Shown here in pieces: positions 9,106 through 18,300 of a DNA stretch of 59,533 nt (position 1 is its first letter; each line of letters opens with the position of its first letter). The notes beneath the pieces were generated by a model, which ran no database searches, was not told the DNA's origin, and was given only the letters and a program-made list of their open reading frames with translations. Source of the stretch: Chloroflexota bacterium (lineage in GTDB: Bacteria > Chloroflexota > Chloroflexia > QHBQ01); contig JANXYP010000263.1 in the NCBI GenBank assembly GCA_025355955.1, positions 1-59,533 on the forward strand, written 5' to 3'. Made by a program: the position numbers and the translations under genes.

Positions 9106-10220
9106 TCGGCCATCAGCCCGCGCACCGCGTCCACGATGATGCGGGCAGGGCGCACATCTTCGAGTCGGTCGCGGCGGCTATATTGCGAGTAATTGGCGAG
9201 GAAGTAGTTGATGCGGGCTGGCTCGAACTTCGATAGCAATGCGGTCTCGTCCAGGCCGATGATGCGCTCGGTGGTGCTGCGGAGTAGCAGGCAAGGGCGG
9301 TCGAGGTAGTAGGTCTCCTCCTGCAAGCCGCCGCCGTCGCAGACCACGTAGGTGCAATTGGCGATCAGGTTCATGAAGCTGAAGTAATCCTGATAGGAAC
9401 GGTGTTCGATGTTGGGGTGGTTCATGAGCTCGTCGAGCATCCCATACTGCTTTAGCTTCTCCATAGTCGGCTTGTACTGGATGAAGACGACATGGTGCTG
9501 CTTCGCCACCCGCAGCACGGTGTCTATGTCCAGCTTCAGCCGCGCCTGGTTCAGGATGGTTTCCAGCCGATGGATAACCGCCACTACGTAGGGGTGATCG
9601 GGTGGGGTGGTGATGTCGTGACTGCCGTCGGCGTGGGCCTGCTGGTAGCGTTCCAGCGCATACTGCAACGCCTCGTAGACGGTATTGACGCGAGTGTTCC
9701 ACTTGCGCGCCTTCAGCCCTTCTTGCTCAAGATTGTGGTACTCCCAGTCGGCGGGGGCGAACAGATAGTCGGCGAACTTCGAGGTGATCACGCGCACGCC
9801 CTCTTCGGGAAAAGGATTGAGCAGGTCGTAGCTACGCAATCCCGCCTCGATATGGGCCACTTGCTGCCCACCTAGCCGCGCAATAATCAGGCCGAGCAGG
9901 GTGCTGGGCGTGTCGCCATGTAGCAGCACGATGCCCTTGCCGTGGGGGAAGTAGCGCTTTGCCTGACGGGCTGCTGCCACGCTGCCACGCAGAAACCAGC
10001 GGGCCGCGTCGGTTACGTTGGTGACATCCTCAGTGCGCGGGTCGAGGATCATATCCGGTTCGCGCAGCTTGAAGATACGGGTGATGGTCGCAGTGGTTTG
10101 CACGTGCTGGTGGGTGTGCAGCAGGCGATACGGCACCGCCTGGCGGTCTAGTTCGCGCAGCACCGGGGCCATCTTTACGTACTCACCCTTTGTTCCCATG
10201 ATCACGGTTAGTGGCTTCAA
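9102..10220 (-). CDS. UDP-N-acetylglucosamine 2-epimerase family protein
   Basis: A 372-residue protein of the WecB/NeuC type with the GT-B fold. It starts with LTVIMGTKGEYVKMAPVLREL, the usual entry strand. HGDTPSTLLG (about 103-112) and HIEAGLRS (about 123-130) match nucleotide-sugar 2-epimerase motifs, and CDGGGLQEETYYL corresponds to the family's SDSGG.QEE loop with Cys for Ser. Such enzymes make UDP-ManNAc or hydrolyse to ManNAc for surface glycans. The start is TTG at 10220 with CGAGG upstream. It is coupled to csaB by ATGA. The exact substrate is uncertain because the family is diverse. Confidence 0.85.
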   Translation of the reverse strand: MKPLTVIMGTKGEYVKMAPVLRELDRQAVPYRLLHTHQHVQTTATITRIFKLREPDMILDPRTEDVTNVTDAARWFLRGSVAAARQAKRYFPHGKGIVLLHGDTPSTLLGLIIARLGGQQVAHIEAGLRSYDLLNPFPEEGVRVITSKFADYLFAPADWEYHNLEQEGLKARKWNTRVNTVYEALQYALERYQQAHADGSHDITTPPDHPYVVAVIHRLETILNQARLKLDIDTVLRVAKQHHVVFIQYKPTMEKLKQYGMLDELMNHPNIEHRSYQDYFSFMNLIANCTYVVCDGGGLQEETYYLDRPCLLLRSTTERIIGLDETALLSKFEPARINYFLANYSQYSRRDRLEDVRPARIIVDAVRGLMAE

Positions 10221-10230
10221 AGAAACCTCG

Positions 10231-10306
10231 ATTGCAGATTATAGATTACAGATTGCAGATTAGCGCGGGTTGCAATCTAAAATCTGCAATCTGCAATCTG
10301 CAATTT
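10231..10306. repeat. Inverted pair of 7-bp GATTGCA-type repeat arrays
   Basis: The left half is a run of ATTGCAG/ATTATAG/ATTACAG heptamers, and the right half the complementary TCTGCAA heptamers. The transcript can fold into one long hairpin between the GT2 gene and the epimerase gene. It may be a mobile or slippage-prone repeat with processing effects. Confidence 0.7.
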
Positions 10307-10310
10307 GACC

Positions 10311-11096
10311 TTAGTTGGTGAACCGATATTTGATCAGGGTCCAGAGCGCCTCGAAACCGTCGCTCATCCTGATTTTCTTGCCTTGCAGAGCAGTGCGGCC
10401 CTCGTAGCTGATCGGCAGTTCGACGATTTTATAGCCGCGCTTGCGTACCTTGGCGGTCACTTCGGGGCAGAACTCGAACCGCTCGCAGTTGAGTGGGATG
10501 CTCTTCAGCACGCTGGCCCTGAACGCCTTGTACGCGGTTGCCTCGTCGGTAATGTGGGCGCGGAACAGCACGTTGGCGGCGATGGCGAGGATGCGGTTCG
10601 CCAGCCAGTTCTTGAACGCCATACCCTTGATCCTGCCACTGAAGCGTGAGCCGTAGACCACCTCGGCCTTGCCGCTGGCGATTAGCTCCAGCAGCGGGCG
10701 CATCTCTTCGGGGCGGTATTCGAGGTCGGCATCGTGGACCATGATGATGTCGCCCTGCGTGTGCTGCAAGCCGAGGCGGATGGCAGCGCCCTTACCATGG
10801 TTCTGCGGCGCATAGACTACCTCCACCTCAGGGTTATCCTCCCACTTCCGCAGCAGTTCGGGAGTGCGATCTTGCGAACCATCGTCCACCACCACCACTT
10901 GCTTGGCGAAATCCAGCGCTACGATGCGGCGCAGTACCTCGTCAATGTGCGCCTGCTCGTTGTAGGCGGGGATGATGATCGATATGAGCGGCAGCTTGAC
11001 CCGACCTGGGGTTTCGTTAGCGGGCAGCGCGATTGAGGAGGTGGTTGGCGAAGTCGGTGCTACTGCTTCGTCTGCGGGTTTAGTCACTATGCTCAC
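10311..11096 (-). CDS. Family 2 glycosyltransferase (polyprenyl-phosphate sugar transferase type)
   Basis: A single-domain GT-A protein of 261 residues. After a 35-residue Thr/Pro-rich N-terminus it has ISIIIPAYNEQAHIDEVLRR, VVVVDDGSQDRT and MVHDADLEYRPEEM, where DAD is the metal-binding DxD. The later EFCPEVTAKVRKRGYKIVEL and the lack of C-terminal membrane helices place it with dolichol-phosphate mannosyltransferase-like enzymes, which charge a lipid carrier with one sugar. GTG start at 11096 with AAGGAG upstream. It begins the operon that continues with the epimerase, csaB and the UPF0104 gene. The sugar is not known. Confidence 0.88.
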   Translation of the reverse strand: MSIVTKPADEAVAPTSPTTSSIALPANETPGRVKLPLISIIIPAYNEQAHIDEVLRRIVALDFAKQVVVVDDGSQDRTPELLRKWEDNPEVEVVYAPQNHGKGAAIRLGLQHTQGDIIMVHDADLEYRPEEMRPLLELIASGKAEVVYGSRFSGRIKGMAFKNWLANRILAIAANVLFRAHITDEATAYKAFRASVLKSIPLNCERFEFCPEVTAKVRKRGYKIVELPISYEGRTALQGKKIRMSDGFEALWTLIKYRFTN

Positions 11097-11124
11097 AAAT
11101 GTCTCCTTGCCACTGGTGGGTGCG

Positions 11125-11390
11125 CGTCACGTTCTTGCATACCCAATCAGTCGAACCAGGGTTCGCGCCTACGCCTATCCAACCGGGGCGAACAACGGTT
11201 CGCCCCTACTGAACGCTTGCTCGGCAAGAACGTGACACGTACCTGCCGCTGACCGGCGAACCACGGTTCGCGCCTACGCATATCCAACCAGGGCGAACAA
11301 CGGTTCGCCCCTGCTGAACGCTTGCTCTGCAAGAACGTGACGCACATCCGCCGCTGACCGGCGAACCAGGGTTCGCGCCTACGCCATCAT
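11125..11390. repeat. Tandem 104-bp array of TCACGTTCTTGC-type elements
   Basis: About two and a half copies with a period near 104 bp (the GCAAGAACGTGA ends fall at 11225-11236 and 11329-11340). Each unit carries a CGAACC...GGTTCG half and a GGGCGAACAACGGTTCGCCC core. It fills the gap 11097-11433, where I see no gene. Confidence 0.7.
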
Positions 11391-11433
11391 CAGATTATCC
11401 GCTTATTCGCTGGTCGTATGCGCTGGCCGGATG

Positions 11434-13875
11434 TTACTTCAGTTCAAATATATACACACCGTCGTGGGCGTAGATTTGCCGCCACCACTGCGCCGCCCGC
11501 TGGAACTGGGCGGGGTCGAGGTTGCCGCTTATAATCACGCCCTTGTCGCGGGCGGCAGCCAGGTCAGGGTTGCTGCTCTGGTTGGTCGGGGCCAGCGCAG
11601 GGTTGTCGCCACGTGCGCCGATGTAAGCATACTTTACTCCCAAGCTACGCAAATAGTCAACTGCCTGCTGCTGATCAACGTGGGCGGCGGCTACGCTGGT
11701 GGTAGTTACCACCATACGGTATGCGGGATCTAGCGCCTGCTCGTTGTTGTAGGGCAGCGGCGGCGCGGTGGCGGTGCGCCCACCGCCCGCAAGCAGCGGT
11801 AGCCACAAGCCACCATCGCTGCCGGTGCGCGAGTTGGGCGACCAGCTCCAGGTGAAAGTGTTAGTCAGGAACAGGCTATGGGGGGCGGTGTGCTGCTGCG
11901 CCCAGGCCAGCGCGGGTAGGTCGGCGGGCATCAGGTACGACTCCAGCGGGTCGCGCTCCCGCGCATCCCACAGCGGCAGCGCGGCTAGCAGAGCGATGAC
12001 TACGGCCAGAGCGGCTGCGCCAATCTCCATACTCCTCCCCCTGCGGGGGAGGTTGGGAGAGGGTGTACGTCGCATCTGAGTGGCTAGCCGCATCGCCGCC
12101 ACCGCAAGGTAGCCGATCAGCACCGCCTGGGGCAGCCACAGCAGACTGGCGACGGTCTGGTAGTCCACCCGCCCCGACAGCAACGGCACGTTGACGAAGT
12201 AGGGGCTGCTCAACAGCAGCAGGGTCGAGGTTAGCAGGCCGGTACTGATTACGTAGCGGTTGCGATAAAGTATACCAAATACCCAGCCAATGCCGCTAAG
12301 AATGATCAGCGGGCTGGTGAGCAGCGGCAGCAGGCTGATCAGCCCGCTAGTTGCGCCAGGTTTCCACAGCGGGGCGCTCCACCACCAGCCATCGACGATA
12401 TCGCTGAGGCGGGTGCTGAAGAATGCGGCGGGCGGGATCTTGCTGCCAGTCTGCAGCGTGAAGCTGAAGCCGCTGAGGAGATTGAGCAGCCAGGGCGAGG
12501 CGATTAGCAGCGCGAGTAGGCCAACCGCTGCCAGGCGCACGCTTACACCGATTGTAGAATGTAGAATGTAGAATGCAAAATGTGGATTGCGTACGGTTCG
12601 TTGGGTTAGACTTCCAATTACCCGCACCAGCCAGTAGATGGCGACGAAGTAGGCGTAAACGATGATGATGCGATAATGGTCGAGCAGCAGGCCCGCTGCG
12701 GCGGCTCCGGTCAGTAGCATCAGTCCCTGCACCCGCCCGCCCGCCAGATAGCCGCGCACGGTTGCGGCAGGGTTGGGCGGGATAAATCCCCCTTCTACAA
12801 CCGGGCTTGCTTCCGTAGGGGGTGGATTTATCCCGCCCAGGGTAAGGTCAGCACCATCGTGCGTAGGGAGGGGATTTATCCCGCCCACCGTAGGCGTGGT
12901 TGGTGGTGCATCCAGTAGCATAGTCGTCACCAGCAGCAGCACAGGCAATCCGAGCAACCCGGCCATCTGCGTGTCGCGCCCCCAGTTGAGATAGTAGGTG
13001 GGGAAGATGGAGAGCAGCGTCACTAGCGCGGCAACCACTCCAGCAACGCGACTGCCCAGCCAGTTGGCGGCTAGCAGGTATACGGCGAAAGGGGCAAACG
13101 CATTAAGGATTTGGCCCACCATCAAGGTCAACTTCGCAGTGGTCAGCGCACCTACCCCGAACATCACCCAGCCGCCCAACCAGTAGCTAATCGCTACCAG
13201 CGCATGGAAGCCGTAGTGGTAGGTGAAGCTGGTGAGCGGCGCGTAGGGCAGGTAGTTGTGGGGAATGCCTTGCTGCTCGATGATCAGCTGGCTGATCAGG
13301 GTGTGATGGTAGCCGTCCGAGCCTAGCGCTGCCGGTTCGCCCCACGCCTGATGCACCCGCACGATTAGCCCAATCAGGAAGATGGCGAAGAGGGTGAACG
13401 CGATCAATGGTGAATGGTTAGCCAATTGTGAATGATGAATGGTAAATGGTGAATGTGGAATTGCGTCGCTGGGCGGGCGCGCTTCAGCAGGGGCTGGATT
13501 TATCTCGCCCTGGCGGGAGGTTGTACCCATAGGAGCGGGCAATATTTCTGAAGGCACGGGATTTATCCCGCCCTGCCGCCGAACGGTGCGCCGCCTTAGT
13601 TTCAGCGCAATCGCGGCCATGCAGGCCAGTTGCAGGGCAACGAGCAAAGGGCCGCCAATCGGCAGGGCCAGCAGGCGCATCGCCAGGAAGAAGATGGGGG
13701 TGAGCAGCACACTAAGGCAGAGGGCGGCAATCGCCCGCTCGACGAACGAACCAAATCGCTCGACCAGCGGCGGTACGTAGAGCAGCAACGCGTAGCCCGG
13801 CACTACCAACGCCAGCGTGAGTAGCAGAGTGACCGCTGCCCAGCCGCCTACGCTATTCCAATCAAGGCTGCTCAA
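11434..13875 (-). CDS. Large polytopic membrane protein, GT-C-like, with repeat insertions
   Basis: An 813-residue protein with at least 10 hydrophobic helices and a C-terminal periplasmic-type domain (about 690-813). The loop GSDGYHHTLISQLI and the following helices recall GT-C glycosyltransferases or DUF6541-type proteins, but I cannot assign a family firmly. Four stretches are repeat-derived and in frame. They are at about 13412-13580 (two GGGATAAATCCC units and TCACCAT-type heptamers), 12773-12890 (three units read as GGINP or GGFIP), 12549-12585 (GAATGTA heptamers) and 12029-12066 (a CCCCTCCC palindrome). All fall in loops between helices. Probable TTG start. Its position suggests lipid-linked sugar or surface-glycan work. 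Confidence 0.7.
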   Translation of the reverse strand: MSSLDWNSVGGWAAVTLLLTLALVVPGYALLLYVPPLVERFGSFVERAIAALCLSVLLTPIFFLAMRLLALPIGGPLLVALQLACMAAIALKLRRRTVRRQGGINPVPSEILPAPMGTTSRQGEINPAPAEARPPSDAIPHSPFTIHHSQLANHSPLIAFTLFAIFLIGLIVRVHQAWGEPAALGSDGYHHTLISQLIIEQQGIPHNYLPYAPLTSFTYHYGFHALVAISYWLGGWVMFGVGALTTAKLTLMVGQILNAFAPFAVYLLAANWLGSRVAGVVAALVTLLSIFPTYYLNWGRDTQMAGLLGLPVLLLVTTMLLDAPPTTPTVGGINPLPTHDGADLTLGGINPPPTEASPVVEGGFIPPNPAATVRGYLAGGRVQGLMLLTGAAAAGLLLDHYRIIIVYAYFVAIYWLVRVIGSLTQRTVRNPHFAFYILHSTIGVSVRLAAVGLLALLIASPWLLNLLSGFSFTLQTGSKIPPAAFFSTRLSDIVDGWWWSAPLWKPGATSGLISLLPLLTSPLIILSGIGWVFGILYRNRYVISTGLLTSTLLLLSSPYFVNVPLLSGRVDYQTVASLLWLPQAVLIGYLAVAAMRLATQMRRTPSPNLPRRGRSMEIGAAALAVVIALLAALPLWDARERDPLESYLMPADLPALAWAQQHTAPHSLFLTNTFTWSWSPNSRTGSDGGLWLPLLAGGGRTATAPPLPYNNEQALDPAYRMVVTTTSVAAAHVDQQQAVDYLRSLGVKYAYIGARGDNPALAPTNQSSNPDLAAARDKGVIISGNLDPAQFQRAAQWWRQIYAHDGVYIFELK

Positions 13876-14068
13876 TTCGATGGCCCTATCCCCCAGATGA
13901 TTGTAAGATTGCAGATTATAGATTGTGAGCGGATGCGCTTCGGCGAATGGGCAAGCCCCACCTTCTTATAATATGCGGCGCGATGCGGTTTGCTTCATTA
14001 TAGGCTGAGACATCGTGGGCTGATTATAGGAGACGAGGCGCAGGTCTGTCAACGCTGCAAAAAGCGCT

Positions 14069-14161
14069 ATAACAATTAGCCGAGGCGCTGCAATAGTTCT
14101 TTAGGGGCGAACCACAGTTCGCCCTGGCTCAATCTATAGCGGCACCATCGCTAATTGGTAT
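14069..14161. mobile_element. 93-bp MITE-like element
   Basis: The ends ATAACAATTAGCCG and CGCTAATTGGTAT flank the GGGCGAACCACAGTTCGCCC core. It is the same family as 4914-5007. The gap 13876-14391 holds two of these elements and heptamer remnants at 13908-13925, and no gene that I can see. Confidence 0.75.
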
Positions 14162-14240
14162 TAGTTCCCAAGTTCAAGGCGGCGAAAAACCCAGTTGGGC
14201 ATTAACAGGGTTTGAGACTCTCCCGCACTGTCGGCTTTTT

Positions 14241-14334
14241 ATACCAGTTAGCCCAGCAGATAGTATAAATTGGGCCAGGGCGAACAACGGTTCGCCCCTA
14301 CAGAAATTATAGCGGCACCACGGCTAATTGGTAT
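14241..14334. mobile_element. 94-bp MITE-like element, opposite orientation
   Basis: The ends ATACCAGTTAGCC (14241-14253) and GGCTAATTGGTAT (14322-14334) enclose the core GGGCGAACAACGGTTCGCCC. Internal sequences run in the reverse order to those of the copy at 14069, so the two face each other. Confidence 0.75.
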
Positions 14335-14391
14335 TACAATGGTGCATGGCAATATTCTCAATCACCTGGCATCTGTGCGGCAGAGCAATAG

Positions 14392-15066
14392 CTACAGCAG
14401 CGTACTATCGCTGCTCCGTACCCGCTGTTGCCGCCGACGATATATGGCGAAGCCGAGCATCTGCGCGATAAGAGTAACGGCGGTGAGGGCAATTACGGCG
14501 CTGGCTATGCCCCAGCCCCTGGCCCAGATATTCTCAAAACCGAAGGTGTGGACCACCACCAGGACGAACAGCAAATAGTTGAGGCGCTGCAGCGCCTTCC
14601 AGCGCGGGCCGCGCAGGCGGCGCAGGCACCAATCGTTGGAGATGAGCAGCAGACCTAGCATAATGATGGTAGCGAATAGACCCAGATAGTTGACTACCCC
14701 AAACCAGGTGAACTGGCCGAAGAAGTACGCGAGGCTGCCGCCGAAGTTGCGCCCCCACAGGATCAGGGTTACGTGTACCACGCTGGTGAGCGCCGCCCAG
14801 CTACCGATGTCGCGGCGGCTATCCAGGTTGAGCGGAACCCGCCGATATCGCCACAGTTTGAGCGGGCCGATCAGCAGGGTAAGGATGATGAAGAATAGCG
14901 AGACGTAAGCCAGGCCCACCTCCAGCACTTCGATGAAGCCGAAGTTGGGGGCGAGTACGGTGGTGATATAGCAGCCCACCACCGTGATCATACCCATCAG
15001 CAGGTGGGTGGTAGCATGGTTGGCCTCGCGCTCGGCTTCGCGGGCTACTTTTCTGGTGGTCGACAT
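14392..15066 (-). CDS. Ferric-reductase-like / MsrQ-type haem membrane protein
   Basis: A 224-residue polytopic protein. RRDIGSWAALTSVVHV and RGPRWKALQRLNYLLFVLVV with the following His correspond to the paired helices of the ferric-reductase-like transmembrane domain (MsrQ/YedZ, NOX family), where histidines bind b haem. There is no FAD/NAD domain, so it would need a redox partner, as MsrQ needs MsrP, but no MsrP gene is visible here. I start at the ATG at 15066; longer upstream reading is only translated heptamer repeat. Its place between glycosyltransferase genes gives no further hint. Confidence 0.75.
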   Translation of the reverse strand: MSTTRKVAREAEREANHATTHLLMGMITVVGCYITTVLAPNFGFIEVLEVGLAYVSLFFIILTLLIGPLKLWRYRRVPLNLDSRRDIGSWAALTSVVHVTLILWGRNFGGSLAYFFGQFTWFGVVNYLGLFATIIMLGLLLISNDWCLRRLRGPRWKALQRLNYLLFVLVVVHTFGFENIWARGWGIASAVIALTAVTLIAQMLGFAIYRRRQQRVRSSDSTLL

Positions 15067-15102
15067 ACTGTTATTACGCCTTATCGCGGTTTGTAGATTG
15101 CC

Positions 15103-15149
15103 ATGCTGAGTGCTGAGTGCTGAGTGCTGAGTGCTGAGTGCTGAGTGTT
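15103..15149. repeat. GAGTGCT heptamer array
   Basis: Six or more tandem copies of the 7-mer TGAGTGC lie upstream of the MsrQ-like gene. They stay open in the same frame as the gene and create a false N-terminal extension. The same heptamer occurs inside csaB at 8254. Confidence 0.8.
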
Positions 15150-15204
15150 GCCCACCGCTACGTACAAACCTGACTGGTCGAGCGCAGCCCGCCCCTACCA
15201 ACAA

Positions 15205-16353
15205 TTACTTTCTACTTTCAACTTTCAACTCACCGCCCGTCTCAAGCAGCACTGCCGCCGTTTGCTCGGCGCAACGTTGCCAGCTAAACTTCGCCGCCTG
15301 CAGCGGGCCAGCGATTTGCAGGCGCTGACGTAGTCGCTCGTCGCTCAAGCCTAGCCGCAGCGCGTTGGCAATGCTGTCTACATCTTCAGGGTCGCAAAGA
15401 AGCGCAGCATCGCCGACGATCTCCGGCAGGCTGGTGGTATTCGAGACCAGCGTGGGCGTGCCGCAGGCTAGCGCCTCCAGCGCGGGCAGACCGAAGCCCT
15501 CGTAGAGGGAGACCAGGGCGAACAGGCTGGCCCCACTGTAGAGCGCGGGCAGATCCGCATCGGTGATGTAGCCAGGGAAGGTTACATAACCCTCAAGCCC
15601 CAATGCCTTGACCCTTGCGTAGATGTTGGCGTAGAGCCAGCCTGGTTTGCCACCCAGCACCAGCTTGTAGTCAACCACTGCCTCACCTAGCCTGGCCCAC
15701 GCCTCGATTAGCCGCACCAGGTTTTTGCGCGGCTGAATGGTGCCGACGTACAGCACATACTTCTCGCTGGGTAGCAGGCCGATACGCTGCTTGGCCGCCT
15801 TGACCTGTGCCTCATCGGTTACGCGGGTGAAGCGCAGGTCGTAGCCATGATGCACTACCTTGATCTTGTCGGCTTTAACGCCGGTGTGCTTGACAATATC
15901 GCGCGCGGTCGCCTCGGAGACCGCGATGATGCGCCGCGCCTGCCTCGCGCTCCAGCGGGTGCTAGCCTGCAGATACCAGCGGCTGAAGCGGCCATGTGCT
16001 TCGGGGTAGAGCAGGTAGCCCAGGTCATGAATAGTGACCACCGTGCGCGGGTGAATGAGTGGCACCACATGGGCGGGAACGAACAGCACGCGGGGTCGGT
16101 GTAGCAGCAGCTCCAGGCTGAGACGTAGGTGCGTCCACAGGCGAGGAAAGGGGATCGCCTTTATCTTCCAGCGCGGCGGCAGCGCGTCGAACAGGCCCAC
16201 CGCTGGCGGCCTGTTGAAGTAGAGGGTATAGTGGTTGATACGGTCAGCACGGAACAGCCCGCGAATCACCTGGTAGGCGTAATTCTCGGTGCCGGTGCGC
16301 TGATTGGCCGCCAGGCGGCTGGCATCAATGCCAATCTCAATCGGTTTGCCCAT
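15205..16353 (-). CDS. Family 4 glycosyltransferase
   Basis: A retaining GT-B enzyme of 382 residues. It opens with IEIGIDASRLAANQRTGTEN, the mannosyltransferase-like entry where the donor and acceptor domains meet. It has VLYVGTIQPRKNLVRLIEAW and the nucleotide-sugar motif YEGFGLPALEALACGTPTLV, whose first Glu is the catalytic-site EX7E glutamate. Start chosen at the ATG of MGKPIEIG; upstream ATGs have weaker context. The last residues, GELKVESRK, are a translated AGTTGAA-type heptamer array that supplies the stop codon. Likely a surface polysaccharide enzyme; donor unknown. Confidence 0.88.
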   Translation of the reverse strand: MGKPIEIGIDASRLAANQRTGTENYAYQVIRGLFRADRINHYTLYFNRPPAVGLFDALPPRWKIKAIPFPRLWTHLRLSLELLLHRPRVLFVPAHVVPLIHPRTVVTIHDLGYLLYPEAHGRFSRWYLQASTRWSARQARRIIAVSEATARDIVKHTGVKADKIKVVHHGYDLRFTRVTDEAQVKAAKQRIGLLPSEKYVLYVGTIQPRKNLVRLIEAWARLGEAVVDYKLVLGGKPGWLYANIYARVKALGLEGYVTFPGYITDADLPALYSGASLFALVSLYEGFGLPALEALACGTPTLVSNTTSLPEIVGDAALLCDPEDVDSIANALRLGLSDERLRQRLQIAGPLQAAKFSWQRCAEQTAAVLLETGGELKVESRK

Positions 16354-16374
16354 GAGCATATTATAACTGAAAAC

Positions 16375-16404
16375 TTGCCTGCCCATGAGCAATGTTGGTA
16401 TAAT
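16375..16404 (+). promoter_or_regulatory. Sigma-70-type promoter for the phosphatase-kinase operon
   Basis: TTGCCT (16375-16380), an 18-bp spacer and TATAAT (16399-16404). It overlaps the start of the divergent glycosyltransferase gene, so the two may interfere. Confidence 0.6.
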
Positions 16405-16484
16405 ACTTGTAATAGAGTACACCCACCCCCACCCGTCCTAGTGAGAGGGGAATGAACCACCCAATTTGGCAAGGAGGCCAACTT

Positions 16485-17234
16485 TTGAACCCCGCGAATC
16501 AGACTGAGACCAATGTTGATCAAGATGCACAGAGCAATGGAGTTCCAACCATGAGCAAGCGCCCGCTGCTGCTCGACCTTCCGCATATGATTTACCGCCG
16601 CTTCTATGCTGCAATCGCTGCCCGACGCGGCAACCTGGGCGGCATCCCCATCAATTTCAGTTGGATAACCCCCAGCATGGCGGTGGGTGGGCGCTTTGCG
16701 GTCGAGGCGATCGAGCCGCTCGCCAAAAAGTTCGGCATTACACATATAGTGGATGTGCGGGTCGAGGATAAGGACGACGAGGCGGTGCTGCGCGAACATG
16801 GCATCACCCTGCTGCACCTGCCAACCGTGGATAGCCGCGCCGTATCACAGGATATGCTGGAGGATGGGGTGGCCTGGGTCAACCAGCAGCTTGCCGACGG
16901 GGGGCGGGTATACATCCACTGCGCGCACGGCATTGGCCGCAGTGTGCTGCTGGCCTGCTGCGTGCTGGTTAGCATGGGCTACAGCGCCCAGGATGCCCTG
17001 CGTCTGGTTAAGCAGAAGCGCCATCTGGCTGCGCCCAACCAGGAGCAACTCAATGCCCTGGTGGAGTTCGCCCGCCGCTGGCGTAAGCAGTTCGGCGGCT
17101 TCACTGGTGATACCCTGACCGACCTCAAGGCGATTGCCTACAGCGACCGCGCTACCCTGGGTTTAGAACGTAAGAACACGCTGGGTCTGAGCGATAACGA
17201 CAAGGCTTATCTCTACCTAAAGACCTGGCGGTAG
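16485..17234 (+). CDS. Dual-specificity protein phosphatase
   Basis: A Cys-based phosphatase with the P-loop HCAHGIGRS (catalytic Cys encoded at 16920-16922), the CX5R signature. A general-acid Asp is probably the one in LPTVDSRAV. Residues before the domain contain SWITPSMAVGG, like the entry strand of eukaryote-type DSPs such as the slingshot/PTPMT group. I start at TTG 16485 because AAGGAGG lies 7 bases upstream; the ATG at 16551 with GGAG upstream is an alternative, and the ATG at 16452 has no ribosome site. Two kinase-fold genes follow within 10 bp each, suggesting a phosphorylation-related cassette. Substrate unknown; PTPMT1-like lipid phosphatase activity is possible. Confidence 0.85.
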   Translation: MNPANQTETNVDQDAQSNGVPTMSKRPLLLDLPHMIYRRFYAAIAARRGNLGGIPINFSWITPSMAVGGRFAVEAIEPLAKKFGITHIVDVRVEDKDDEAVLREHGITLLHLPTVDSRAVSQDMLEDGVAWVNQQLADGGRVYIHCAHGIGRSVLLACCVLVSMGYSAQDALRLVKQKRHLAAPNQEQLNALVEFARRWRKQFGGFTGDTLTDLKAIAYSDRATLGLERKNTLGLSDNDKAYLYLKTWR

Positions 17235-17238
17235 CCGA

Positions 17239-18291
17239 TTGTTCACACCCACCAAAATCACCTGGCTGCATCAGCCACAAAAGATAGTCGCGGAGGCGCT
17301 GGCGCAATATGGCCTCAGCGCGACACGGCTTACCCAGATGTCCAGCACCTCCAACGCCGTCTTTCGGGTTGCCACCGTGGATGGCAACTTCGTGCTACGC
17401 CTGCACCGATTCAGTAACCAGAATATTGAAGCGGCGGGATGGACGAGTAATATAGCCTCCGAGTTGCTGTGGCTACAAGCCCTTAGCCGCGACACCGACC
17501 TTGATGTACCCCATCCGCTGACTAATCAACAAGGTGAGCTGGTCACCCTGATCGATACCGATGAAGATAAGCCGGTGCTATGCTCGGCGCTGATGTGGAT
17601 GGATGGGCGATTCTACAACAAAGGTCTGCGCCCCATCCATCTGGCGAAGATCGGTACTCTTACTGCCAGCCTGCACAACTATAGCGCGAGCGGGCAGTTT
17701 GTGCCACCACCTGGCTTCAATCGTGACCGTGCCGATGCAATTGACGGACCAACCAGGTATAGCGAGTTCCCGCCGATGCAGTCTGATGTGCGCGATGTGG
17801 TGGATTACCTGGGCAGGCTGTGTAGCGAACTCGATGCCGCGTTGGGCAAGATGATCACTGCGTCAGCCGAGCGGGTTTGGGCCGACCTGGAAGAGTTTGG
17901 CATGGGCAGCGACCGCTTTGGCCTAATACACGCCGACATCCATCAGTGGAACTATATGTTCTGGCAAGGTAAGGCTAAACTTATTGACTTCAACAATGTT
18001 GGCTACGCTCACTATCTGTACGATTTTTCGGTGATACTGAACAACCTGGTGGACCGTGCCGACTATGCCGTGCTACGAGACGCTGCCCTGCAAGCATATC
18101 AGCGCACCCGCCCACTCCCCACCAATCACCGCCGCTACATACGTAGCCTGATTGCTCTACGCAACCTGCAACTGATACAGTGGACGCTAATTTGGCCTGC
18201 TGGATCGATTGAGCGTAAGCAGCGTTGGTACGACGTGGAGGAGAGTTTGACCCACCTACGCCTATATGCGGCGAATGAGGATAGCTGGTAA
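17239..18291 (+). CDS. APH-fold phosphotransferase, first of a tandem pair
   Basis: A 350-residue aminoglycoside-phosphotransferase/choline-kinase-fold protein. The N-lobe begins near residue 20. FGLIHADIHQWNYMFW is the catalytic loop (Asp of HAD, Asn of WN) and KLIDFNNVGYAHYLYD the metal-binding DFN/DFD-type loop. This variant resembles the homoserine-kinase-like or fructosamine-kinase-like branch rather than resistance enzymes. The start is a TTG just 4 bases after the phosphatase stop, so translation is probably coupled. Many residues are shared with the next gene, showing a recent duplication. Substrate unknown. Confidence 0.85.
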   Translation: MFTPTKITWLHQPQKIVAEALAQYGLSATRLTQMSSTSNAVFRVATVDGNFVLRLHRFSNQNIEAAGWTSNIASELLWLQALSRDTDLDVPHPLTNQQGELVTLIDTDEDKPVLCSALMWMDGRFYNKGLRPIHLAKIGTLTASLHNYSASGQFVPPPGFNRDRADAIDGPTRYSEFPPMQSDVRDVVDYLGRLCSELDAALGKMITASAERVWADLEEFGMGSDRFGLIHADIHQWNYMFWQGKAKLIDFNNVGYAHYLYDFSVILNNLVDRADYAVLRDAALQAYQRTRPLPTNHRRYIRSLIALRNLQLIQWTLIWPAGSIERKQRWYDVEESLTHLRLYAANEDSW

Positions 18292-18300
18292 GCCGAAATA

